Source of the DNA: Moniliophthora roreri
Lineage: Eukaryota; Basidiomycota; Agaricomycetes; Agaricales; Marasmiaceae
DNA: 64,000 nt
Direction: 5' to 3'
NCBI GenBank assembly: GCA_001466705.2
Contig: LATX02000211.1
Span: 1,550,001-1,614,000 of the forward strand
Shown in pieces: positions 46,857-56,623 of this stretch. The position numbers were made by a program, and so were the translations under genes. The notes below the pieces were generated by a model. The model was not told the DNA's origin. It searched no databases and saw only the letters and a list, made by a program, of their open reading frames with translations. Numbering within the stretch: the stretch's first letter is position 1; the number at the start of each line of letters is the position of its first letter.

Positions 46857-48295
46857 ATGTTTCAAGCTATGATGTGAGTCTTCAATTGTTTTATTGCATC
46901 TAATATCATCTAAAGGGCTTGGAAAATAGTCACATTGCTCTCTCATTCATTTTGGTCAAAGCTCTCAAGATTGACAAAGGAAAATAGTCACATTGCTCTC
47001 TCATTCGTTTTGGTCAAAGCTCTCAAGATTGACAAAGTGGAACCTATGCAAATTTCACAGATTCTGCACTATCAATCTATTGGATTGACGAAGGTGGACC
47101 AGAAGGTTTTCCAATCAGTCTTCTTCTACTCACTGCTAGTGGGGAACCATTGAACTCTGAGAAAGGAGATATAGTCATAGACAGCAACCCTGCCAGGAAT
47201 CCCATCATAATTGATTTTCAGAACGTTCCATCGTCAGGTTAAGTTACCACAGGTTCTAAGAGATGGAGCTATATTCAGCCAACTTTTATCAGACAGTTTT
47301 ACTTGGTGGGAGATATACCACCATTCATGCAATGCAATTCTTAACTCATCTGCTTTTTCTACTTGATTCAGCCAGGCGTTAGATGGATACCAGCCAGTTC
47401 CCATCATAGTTACTCCAGGACCCCCTGCTGCTGCTGCTTCTGGTGGACTTGTGTTAGTCATTAGACAAACAAGCAGGTGGGAGTTTGAGTCAAGCTCTTC
47501 GTTTGTCCATGTGGAAGCTGACACAACTGTAGTAGCTTGACTACAATCACTTCAATGACTACAAGCACCTCAACAACTACAAGCATTTTGACGACTACAA
47601 GCAATGTGACAATTACAAGCTCTACTGAAACTTTGACACTCTCAACTAACAAGACAAGCTCTGTTGGAAATCCATCGACACTTGACAGTGCCAGCCTCAT
47701 CGTTTTTGCTGTGGGTCCACCAGAAGTCTCTACCACGATACCTTCTGGTACCACACCATCTAGCTCCTCTTCAATGCTTACAAGTGGAAATGGGAGCTCA
47801 GGAATCCCTATCAGCTCACCGAGCCCACAGGAGCCCACTAGGAATAGCAAATTAAACATCGGCACCATTGGGAGTGTTATCAGAGGGCTTGTAATCATAT
47901 CGGGGGTCAGCTTCATTATATATCATCGAAGAAGAAAAGCACGTCAATGAGCAATCATCTCCCCATACCCTGATAGCCAAGGTTCTGCACCCACTCCCCA
48001 GCCAGAGGACCATTGTTGAGTGGTAGTTGTTGATATGCAAGAAGAGCGGAGCCTCACATGTGGTGGGGAGAAGCAGTCTGAGGACCCTCCGAATCCAGTT
48101 CGGGGCATAACAAATCAGCAAATACAGGGTACATCCCAAGAAGAGCTGCCAACTTGTCAGAGCGAGAGACGAGTACTATACCACAAAGATAGCGGCTGGA
48201 GACCTGCTTCAAGGGCACTCTCATACTCCAATGGAGGAACATCCAGTACTAGTACTGTACTCAAGATGCCGCCTCGGTATGAGGCCGCTCTATGA
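46857..48295 (+). pseudogene. Single-pass membrane protein gene, CpG-decayed duplicate
   Basis: Duplicate of the intact gene at 50776-51962. Exon 1 (46857-46873) encodes the same start (MFQAM). A 58-bp tandem duplication then repeats the exon-2 acceptor, and using the first copy leads to a stop. A frame change follows near 47075, relative to the sister's WTDEGG region. The exon-2 donor is GTTAAG instead of GTAAGT. The Thr-rich stalk (repeated TTTS-like units, 47540-47640) and the membrane segment are preserved. Directly after RRKARQ the sister's CGA codon is TGA (47949-47951). Beyond the stop, remnants continue to a tail LYHKDSGWRPASRALS ... MPPRYEAAL. This keeps a C terminus that the intact sister has lost. 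Confidence 0.75.
46921..47036 (+). repeat. 58-bp tandem duplication duplicating a 3' splice site
   Basis: Bases 46921-46978 are repeated at 46979-47036 with a single difference (TCATTCATTTT against TCATTCGTTTT). Each copy begins with GGAAAATAG, the acceptor of intron 1, and ends inside exon 2. The intact sister gene has only one copy. Confidence 0.9.
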
Positions 48296-49301
48296 GCAGA
48301 CATTATAATGGGATGTGTATTGACGCTGCTTCGTGGAAGGACTCAGCTTGCTAAAACTGAATTGCATTGAATAGGCTATGCAATAGATTTAGTACTGGGT
48401 AACTTGAATGAAGGGAAGAGCAATGGTAAGACTCACAAAGACACGCATCCAGGTCCAGTAAGTCGAAGAAGCCTTGTATGGGGAGCAGCTGATCCATGTG
48501 GTCAGGAGCTGATCTGAGGCTTCAGAAACAGTTGTGTGAGCAAGATAATTTGAGTTCTGAGCATAGCTGCAGTCTGAAAAATATGAGTGCTCTTGGATCA
48601 TAGACGTTGTGAAAAGAAGAGCGCCAACATCGGCCCAATCTGGACTAATTACACAATGAACACAGCCACATCTTATTTTTTTCTCCTCACTGTGATCTTG
48701 GTAGCTGCCAACTGTGGTTCCAATTTTGGCAGATGACTAAGCAAATTGGCTGCAATTTGCTGGCACAACTCAGCTTTGTCGTGTCCACCCACCAGCAAAC
48801 ACTCATTTTATTGTACTCTACCTCATCTCTTGCATGGAATTGTATCAGAATAATGGAAAACTAGATTTGTGAATACTATAGACTTAAAATATGACTAGAA
48901 GATGCCTAGAGTAGTTTTTGAGATGGTGCAATGTGTATGTTGGGCTTACAGCATGTCATTGATATGCTAAACACTTACATCTTGCCACATGACCTCTCTG
49001 GCCAACACAGTGGCATGGATTGAACCTTTTGGGAGTACTGATTAGATCGTATGAGACAGATTTTCCTTTTGTAATGATTTTCCTTTCCAAATGCCCAAGT
49101 TTCTGTCCAAAATGACCTCAGATAGGCCATATGTAGCCATATTCACATCAAGTAAGAAATCTGTCTTGTACAAATCAACATGGCATCCCTATTGATACAT
49201 TTTTTCACCTTCATATGGTGCTACATACCATGAGTCATGAGATGACTTTTCTGTGCCATGATTTCTGAGAGATGCACAGTGTGGGAAATATCAGAGCAGA
49301 A
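48296..49301. other. Intergenic stretch
   Basis: 48440-48720 is still part of the duplicated segment and retains sequence deleted from the right copy. 48720-49301 is AT-rich, CpG-poor and shows no coding signal. Confidence 0.35.
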
Positions 49302-49308
49302 TTTAAAC
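49302..49308. repeat. Target-site duplication, left copy (TTTAAAC)
   Basis: Seven bases directly repeated at 50441-50447 around the element 49309-50440. Confidence 0.75.
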
Positions 49309-50440
49309 TCCAGTGGGTTTTTAGTCAATGTTATCCAATGTTATCCAATGTCCCTCAAGGACATCAGGAAACGTTGGATAACATCGAATAACATTGTTAA
49401 GATGCCGCTTTTTTGATGTTATCCAATGTTATCCAATGTGATCTTATGTACTGGGGTGACCTTGAGTTTGCCTCATTTCTTCATCAGATTTCATTGGATT
49501 GCATTGGATAAAAATTATATATTCATCAAGTAATGTAAGTTACATTGTACCAAGTGTATTAAATCAATGCCCTGCCTCACACCTAAGATCTAAGACCCTC
49601 TACCCAACACCAATGTAAACCCTTTGCCCAACGTCTACAGCCCTTCCCTAACACCTTCCCCAACACCTCACCTAATGTTGGGACCTCGCACGATGTGTCT
49701 GAAAGACTAACTTCAGTAACATGAGCTTGATCCAGAAAGAAATGGAAAACTCACCAATGCTATGGTATTGAATCTACAACGTCTAAGTTAGAGGTTAGCA
49801 CGACTGAAGTGGGTAAAATTGGAGATAGTGTACCTCATGGACATGCTCAGTCAATGCTTTGGCAACGGATTCAGGATTCAAGGAGTCTTGTTCAGCTTCT
49901 TTTTTCAGGATGTGCCGCTGGCTGTGAAGATAGTGAAAAAGGGTCATTAGTTGATTTTGAAGCCAAAATCAATACATGGCACACTGAGTATCTTCGTTAT
50001 CTGCAAATCAAGCCTCTCTTGACCAACCTGCTGCCTCTACAAACCATTCTGGACCTTAATTCTGGTTGATATCTTCGTGTTGTGGACGAAAACTGGAGTG
50101 ACATGGCAAGAGCAGAGGGTGTTGGAGCAGTCAAAGCCAGGGATGGTGGTGATTGGGAAGAAAGAAGCAGAGATGGTGGTAGTTGAGAAGAAAGAGAGGA
50201 GCATGGGAAAGTTTAGGGCAGGCCGATGAAAATGAACGGTGCACGGACCAACTACCAGACCAACTGCAACTAGGTGTTTTTTTTGCAAACAATTGAGGCC
50301 TTGATCTAATTCATTTCAGATGAAGGGAAAGACATTTCATTACCAGAACATCGAATAACATCGGGACCACATCAGATTTACTGTCATTCATTGAATAACA
50401 TCAGATAGCATCAGATAACATCGACACACATCTCGTTGGG
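49309..50440. mobile_element. Non-autonomous DNA transposon, 7-bp-TSD family, copy A (1,132 bp)
   Basis: The left end (CCAGTGGGTTTTTAGTC) and inverted right end (CCCAACGAGATGTGTG) match the ends of the element at 54960-55967. The two subterminal regions carry arrays of GTTATCCAATG-type motifs on the left (49329-49440) and CATCAGATAACATC on the right (50350-50430). TTTAAAC flanks both sides. The interior contains a small frame (about 49809-50069) of 86 residues with no recognised domain. There is no transposase. The superfamily is uncertain, because a 7-bp duplication is atypical for hAT (8 bp). Confidence 0.75.
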
Positions 50441-50539
50441 TTTAAACCCGTGGGGGTTGGCAGCTACCAGTGATCTCAACCGGACCCACATACATGCTTG
50501 CATCGTCACAGTGGGTATAAGTCTGCCAAGGGGAGACTG

Positions 50540-52150
50540 GGTTGCCATACCCATCTTTCTGAATGATCATCTTTTTATGATTCTCCTCGAATACTGTGCA
50601 CTTTTCATTGGATGGATTATGTGCACCATGCACGAATTCTGATTTTTAATCGTGGCTGGGAGAAGATCAATTGATTCTACAGATGATCAACGGAAAAGCG
50701 GTGACCTCGCAGGAGGGGTTGAAAAGCAAGCTCACCGTAGCACCCATACCTTCAGGCATACCCCAGCCTCCGAAGATGTTTCGAACTATGATGTGAGTCT
50801 CCAATTGTTTTATTACATCTAATATTGTCTAAAGGGCTCGGAATATAGTCACATTGCTTTCTCATTCATTTTGGTGGAAGGTTTCAAGATTGTCAATGTG
50901 GAACCTACAACAATATCACAAATAGATCCTTGGCTGTCAGTCAGTTGGACTGACGAAGGTGGAGAAGAAAGTTTTCCAATCGAGTTTTTTCTGGCTCCTC
51001 TTTACCGGGTACCACTGGAATCCGAGAAGGGGAATGTAGTCATAGACGGCAACGTTGTGAAGAATCCCATCCTAGTTAGTTTTCAGAACATTCCGTTGCC
51101 AGGGTAAGTTACCATAGACTCTACTAGAACATGGAGTTATATTCAGCCAACTTTTGTCAGACAGCTTTATTTGGTCCCCCTCAATGGGCAGTAGTAAGAT
51201 ATGTTTCTGTGCATGCAATGTGACCCTCAACTCATTCATCTTTTCTACACGATTCAGCAAAGGACTAGATGGCTATCAGCCGACTCTCATTACAGTTACT
51301 CCGGGACCTCCTGCTTCTAGTGGTTCACAAACATCTATGTCAGTCGGTTCCCAACCGAACAGGTGGGAGCTCAAGTCAAGTTCCTCGTTTATCCATGTGG
51401 AAGCTGACACGACTGTAGTAGTTTGACTATAAGCACTCCAACGACTACACAAACTGTCCAGACTTCGATATCACAAGATATCTCTGCCACAAGACCTTCT
51501 GGTACCACGCCATCTAGCTCCTCTTCAACGCTTACAAGTGGAAATGGGAGCTCAGGAATCCCTATCAGCTCACCGAGCTCACAGGAGCCCGCTAGGAATA
51601 GCAAATCAAGAACCGGCGTCATTGTTGGAAGCGTTATCGTGGGGCTTGTAATTATATCGGGGGTCGGCTTCATCATATATCGTCGAAGAAGAAAAGCACG
51701 TCAACGAGCAATCATCTCCCCATATCCCGATACCCAAGGTTCTGCACCCGCTCCCCAGCCAAAGGACCATCGTCGAGCGGAAGTCGCCGATATACCACAA
51801 GAGCAGAGCCTCACGCGTGGTGGGGAGAAGCAGCCTGAGGACACTCCGAATCCAGTCGAGGGCATCACAAATCAGCAACTGGAGGGTACATCCCAAGAAG
51901 TGCTGCCAACTCGTCAGAGGGGGTCCAGTGAGTCAAAGAAGCTTTGCATGGGGAGTGACTGATCCATGCGGTCAGGAGTTGATCTAAGGCCTCAAAAACG
52001 GTTGTGTGAGCGAGATAATTTGAGTTCTGAGCATAGCTGCAGCCTGAAAAATATGAATGCCCTTGGATCATGGACGTAAGAGCGCCGACGTCGGCCCAAT
52101 CCGGACTAATTACACAATGAACACAGCCACATCTCTTTTTCTCTCTCACC
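50540..52150 (+). repeat. Tandem segmental duplication, right copy
   Basis: Partner of 46615-48720, offset by about 3.9 kb. It lacks roughly 280 bp that the left copy retains between about 48160 and 48445 (junction near 51920 here). It retains many CpG dinucleotides that are TpG or CpA on the left. Confidence 0.8.
50776..51962 (+). CDS. Single-pass type I membrane protein with Ser/Thr-rich stalk (305 aa)
   Basis: Four exons (50776-50792, 50849-51103, 51258-51362, 51422-51962) join exactly in frame to 305 residues. The N terminus MFRTMIHIAFSFILVEG looks like a signal peptide. It is followed by a predicted extracellular domain of about 100 residues (VSWTDEGGEESFPIEFF; SFQNIPLPGKGLDGY) and a Ser/Thr/Pro stalk likely O-glycosylated (ISTPTTTQTVQTS, TPSSSSSTLTSGNG). 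One membrane helix follows (TGVIVGSVIVGLVIISGVGF), then a basic stop-transfer IIYRRRRKARQR and a charged cytosolic tail. Similar architecture is common in Agaricomycete surface proteins of unknown role, and resembles wall-stress sensors only in outline. The last ~17 residues come from a deletion that removed the original exon end, so the C terminus is novel relative to the duplicate at 46857-48295. Confidence 0.85.
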
Positions 52151-54389
52151 GTGATCTCAACCGGAATCCGGATAATGTCCGTCATTCTCAAATAACAATC
52201 CATTTTGCAGTGCTTGACATCCAGGGGCGGGAGACAAAAATGCATAGCAAGCCTAGCGCGAAGCTCTATTGATACTCTCAACCTTTGTTTAACCTACATT
52301 CCCCGCTCACTTCGTTGAATCGCAGCAAGTACCCTCCATGTAGCGCTTCGTGCTTCAGTCCAGAACAGCAGTGTCCCTCGAGCACCTGAGATAGCTAGCA
52401 GGAGCTGGTGTCTATGCCACTTGGTCAAGGTACGCCTGGTTCATCACTTCCGTATCTAGCAGCTGACTCACCAACTCTCCCATAAAAAGCTCGCTGCCTT
52501 CAAAACAACAAATCATCTCCCTTTCGCTTCTTTGTATGCCAGCTTGGGCCTCGCCACCTTCACGGGAATATCCCGCGGTACGCCGGATGATAGCAGATCT
52601 CGTAGTTTGGAGGCTGGTCCGTACGCTTCTGCATCCGCCAAGTGCTCTAACTCAAATGTTCTTAGTTCACGAGTGGTCCGTGTCCTTTGTCGAGGACACC
52701 AGTTCCGATCCATGATTTCGTTTCTTTGGGGAACTTGTCGCATTATGGTGCCGCTCCTTTTTCGAGCACCTAGACCAACTCCATCGCTCAACGTGACACG
52801 TCATGTTCTAGCTGTCGTCTTCCACCAATTGGCTCTCTTTCGCATCCGCTCCTTCCGGAACTCTGCCACGATACCTTAAGAGGTGGAATTATACACCGTT
52901 TGCGCAGGCTCCTAGCAGCCAGATTTCTACGACCGAGGCGAAGACCACTTGTCAGATGCCGACTTGTAAGACATTTACCGACGTGCAGAAGGTGAAAACA
53001 GATCTAGTATGCTAGGGACTCATAGCAACCGCTAGGTGAGTTGTCCTCGACCTTAATATGACGATTCTCTGATCAGAAACTTTCAGATCATGCCGAGATC
53101 CTGAAGAATCTCTTCACGTTGTTTCTGCAACCTTACTCGACACGCTGATTACACATTCCCACCAATGCTCGTCCCTCGTGAAGCTATGACCCCTGCTCAG
53201 CATCGCAGGAGCTCATCTTATCTTTCAAACTGTGATGAGTACTCTATCGAGTCGGCTATCCGTCGTTCTTCGTCTTCTTTGGCTTGAATCGCTCCCGGGG
53301 GTGATGTCATACATCTCCTGGTTGTCAGCCATGCTATTCTCTTCCCTCGAGGATGGCATGAGATGCGTTCGCTGGTGCATAGAAAGGTTATACAGCTTGG
53401 GACCCAGGACAACAAAGACGCTTCAGTGTTGAACGAGATGGGACTCACTTTATCACTCCGTTATACGGCACAATGCTCGACCTGCAGCTCAACTTTTTCA
53501 CGGGAGTGAGTCGCCTCCGGTACACCGTAGCTGTCCCAGAGATCTGATTCAAGGTTCTTCCTGGTCCGTCACTACCGCTCTGGGTCCGTCTGCTCACGTT
53601 GAAGAAGTCAATCAACCAGTTGTTGGATGAACGTGTGGATGTCTTCAAGTCCGTGGAGAGTATCGAGCTGGTGAGCGTTGAATCAATGGTGGGTTGTTTT
53701 CCCTTTCCCTCGTCCTTCTCTCTTCAATAATCCATCCTGGAAGATTCCTCAATTGCATCGCCACGGTTGTACGCAATGATTCGAAAACGAGGATGTATAT
53801 CGAGGTTGACGCTTGACTTTGTGACCGCACTTGCAGTTACTGTGCGCAGTATATTTCTCTCGGCAGTGGATTAGGAAGATGCTCATGGTGCATGAGTCGT
53901 TCCTGATTATCACCTTCCTTCATGCGAAGATTGACGCAAAGTGGTATTCACTCCAGATTATATTTCAATTTTACTGCTTAGACTACTAAGTTTGAGGAAA
54001 GAACGGCTCGACAAGTTGTTGTGTGTGATGAGAGGCACTTTCTGTGCAGGATACCAATACAATGAGGAATGCGATGTACCATGACAGAGGAACATCGCTT
54101 CACGGGTCGGATAATGCTAACAAATGTTGCACCAGACGGTCACCCCAACAGTAACTGCTCTTGGTAGGATCAATCACGATACGATCTCACCAGCCTGTCA
54201 CAATCATGGAAGGGCAGCGGCTCGGATGGGATGTTCTTCAAGTTGAGTGCTGTTCTCTGTTTCTGTAGCCATGTCTTCCTCAAGTCCATATCGTCTTCAA
54301 TCGTTTATCATTTGATGGTTTAACCGTGAGCTTAGTGCTTCTCCTTGAACAGGTGTCGTCTATTGTCTATCAGATTATCATATATGTGG
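51963..54389. other. Decayed stretch related to 60640-61330
   Basis: No gene is called. Patches at about 52300-52420, 52540-52640 and 53890-53990 align in the same order with about 60640-60790, 60960-61030 and 61230-61320 (for example GGTACGCCGGATGA and GGTACGCTGGATGA; GTCCGTACGCTTCT and CCTGTACGCTTCTC). The two regions appear to be old copies of one locus. Frames are broken in both and I do not recognise the protein. Confidence 0.4.
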
Positions 54390-54600
54390 GATCATGGAGA
54401 TTATCAACACATTCTGCCCCGACTCCAAGAAGTTCGATCTCGAGTCGTTTGGTTACGCTTCAAGTTGGAGGCCCAGGAAGAAGCCGTCAAGTGATATTGA
54501 TCAAACGGATGTCAGAAAATGTCAGGTACATGTCATATTTTCACGGATTCGTCCAGTTACGTCTGATACTGTCTGGTAGTGCCCAGTAACATCTCGTTGG
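54390..54600 (-). mobile_element. Partial copy B of the 7-bp-TSD transposon family (one end only)
   Basis: Read on the minus strand from 54600, this begins CCCAACGAGATGTTA. It stays alignable with the left ~200 bases of the element at 54960-55967 (CTGACATTTTCTGACATC, then GGCTTCTTCCTGGGC, then CCAACTTGAAG). No opposite terminus is found upstream. It is therefore a truncated copy, lying only about 360 bp from copy C and in inverse orientation to it. Confidence 0.7.
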
Positions 54601-54696
54601 GACTCGTTACCGACCCAGCACAGGTTTAATCTGAGAACCGTCAACAGCCTCGGATCCTCGCTTCCAAAGCGAATGACAGCGGCATCACTCATGCAT

Positions 54697-56368
54697 AGGG
54701 CTGCACGCCGTATCCGTATAGACGGTGACGACGGTAACGGTTGTACGGCCACCGTTACCGTACCGTCGAGGCAAAAAATTTGCCTCTGTACGGGACGGTG
54801 GACGGGACGGTTTGAACCCATCCAAACCGTCCGTAACACGGCCGACACGGCCGTATTGACGGTAATCTTCCCAGCTGTAAAGAAAACCGTCACATGAATG
54901 GCAGCACACCCGACTCACCTACTACCACTGGCCTATGGTATGTCGCATGATACTTGATACCCAACGAGATGTTAGTGGACGTTATCAGACACTATCGGAC
55001 GCTATTCGACAAATCCGCGGAAATCTGACACGCACCTGACGTTTTCTGACGTCTATCCGATTAACCTCGCTTGATAGCTTCTTCTCCGGCTACCAACTTG
55101 AAACTAAACGAGGCTTTAGAAAAGAACGTGGCTCGAGATGGACTTAGAAAAAAACTTGTGCCTTGCAGTCTGTCCGTGCGCAAATTCCCCTGTATCCTGA
55201 ATTTCCCCACGCTCGCTTCTTTCTTTCTAACCACCACCATCCCAACTTCCCGGCTCCCCCCTAGTCCACTCTTTCTCCCCATCTGTATTGCTCTTTCTCC
55301 TTCTCAAGATGAAACTCGATAATTCAAGATACGACGGAGGGAATACTAATGTAGACCAGAGTGAAATATGGTACAGGCGAGGCACGTGTATTATTTACTT
55401 GTCGTTTTTGTGAAACTAAAGATTTTTCGACGCGTCAGGCACCTTGGAGAAGACCCGGAAGACGGCTCCAAACCACCTTGAATATACGGCTATATCTCGT
55501 GAGTCGACCCTAGAGCACTGTTATCCTTACACTAAACGTTCTATGTGCCGCAGCTCGCCATGTTGTTAGAGTGACCCTCCTCGTTCATAGCAGAAGGCCG
55601 AAGACTGTTGGAGTTGGGCAGAGGGTTAGGGCAGAGGGTATCGGTCACTCGTGTGGGCACAGTCGGGGTTTGAGATAGACAAGGTCTTTCGGTACGTAAG
55701 TTGTACTCAGTAGCACCTATAATGTATTCTAGTACCTCATCAATATATACCTAATTATCAGACGCTATCAGACACGACCAGACGAAAACCGACGCCTAAT
55801 AGAGCCTTTCGAAGGCTACCTAAGAAACGTCTAATAATGTCAGATAGCGTCGGATAACGTCCGAATTATTCCGGGTTAAGGACACTATCGGACATTATCT
55901 GACGCTATCAGACAAAGTTGGGCGTTGTCTGATAACGTCGAATAATGTCTGATAAAACCTCACTGGGCTTGATATCTGGTGTTTAGGCTCATAACTATGG
56001 ATATGTCAGCATATCAGCTTGCTCCTGGTAGAGGCAGCTTGGGAATACATGGCTGTAATAGGACTGGTTTGAGGCACCCAACATGCAGGATTTCGAGACT
56101 ACCGATCCGATTGACTGCAAATTGACTGGTGGTACAGTATCGTAAGGTCTTCCCCAAATTGGACTGTCTCATGCGAGACATTTTGGCAATTCCAGGTTAG
56201 TCTTCATATGTACCGTATATACGGCCGTAAATCAGTATATGCGTCCGTATCCGTATCCGATAGACCTTGTGCGAGTCAGCCATACGGGACGGATACGGAG
56301 ATGTCGTGACCGATTTTTACTGTCCATTTGTACGGTCGTAACCGTATACGGTAACGGCGTGCAGCCCT
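54697..56368. mobile_element. Outer transposon with AGGGCTGCACGCCGT ends, interrupted by a nested element
   Basis: The left terminus AGGGCTGCACGCCGT (54697-54711) is matched by the inverted right terminus ending at 56368. Next to both ends are arrays of CCGTA, ACGGTAACGG and CCGTATACGG motifs in both orientations (54720-54880, 56210-56355). The interior is interrupted at 54960-55967 by a second element with its own 7-bp duplication, so the outer element is older and originally about 660 bp. Ends of this type are common in hAT MITEs. No clear target duplication is seen, although TCATGCAT lies beside the left end and five bases beyond the right end. Confidence 0.75.
54960..55967. mobile_element. 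Non-autonomous DNA transposon, 7-bp-TSD family, copy C (1,008 bp), nested
   Basis: The left end CCCAACGAGATGTTAG and inverted right end CCCAGTGAGGTTTTATC form an imperfect terminal repeat. The subterminal regions are dense in GACGTTATCAGAC / GTCTGATAACGTC motifs (54975-55060, 55750-55960). The element is flanked by CTTGATA at 54953-54959 and 55968-55974. It lies inside the outer element 54697-56368. There is no transposase. Two relatives are at 49309-50440 and 54390-54600. Confidence 0.82.
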
Positions 56369-56623
56369 ATGAGTCATGCATCAAACCTTGAAAGGACTAA
56401 ATACCAGTTCTGACTTCATCTTTCCTTTCAACCTGATACAGAGGGGAAGTCCCCTGGTTTTAATGCTCAGTTGTCGATTTGTTAGCCTCAGTTTGAACAC
56501 TGCACCAGAGATGTCAGCGATGGTATCGATATTCACAGGTATTATGATTTCATCCCACGTCAAGCTCCCAAGGACTTAAGAAACGATAAAGTTTCTCGGT
56601 AATTCTATCTAGTATCTCTTCCA

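Larger units (their letters stand above)
46615..48720 (+). repeat. Tandem segmental duplication, left copy
   Basis: About 2.1 kb related base by base to 50540-52150, starting with CATCTTTCTGAAT and ending with ACAGCCACATCT. It carries a gene and both flanks. It is CpG-poor relative to the right copy. Confidence 0.8.

Noticed and set aside
49809..50069. 86-residue frame inside the 7-bp-TSD element as a transposase
   Set aside because: Too short, no catalytic motif, and not preserved in the sister element at 54960-55967.
52300..54000. F-box-like gene suggested by a Leu-rich stretch in the related region near 60650
   Set aside because: The resemblance (LRRLSSVWHL) is short. The two related regions do not keep a common frame, so no protein family is claimed.
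54689..56381. 8-bp target duplication TCATGCAT for the outer element
   Set aside because: The left copy abuts the terminus, but the right copy is five bases away. Since ATGCAT is self-complementary, coincidence is plausible.
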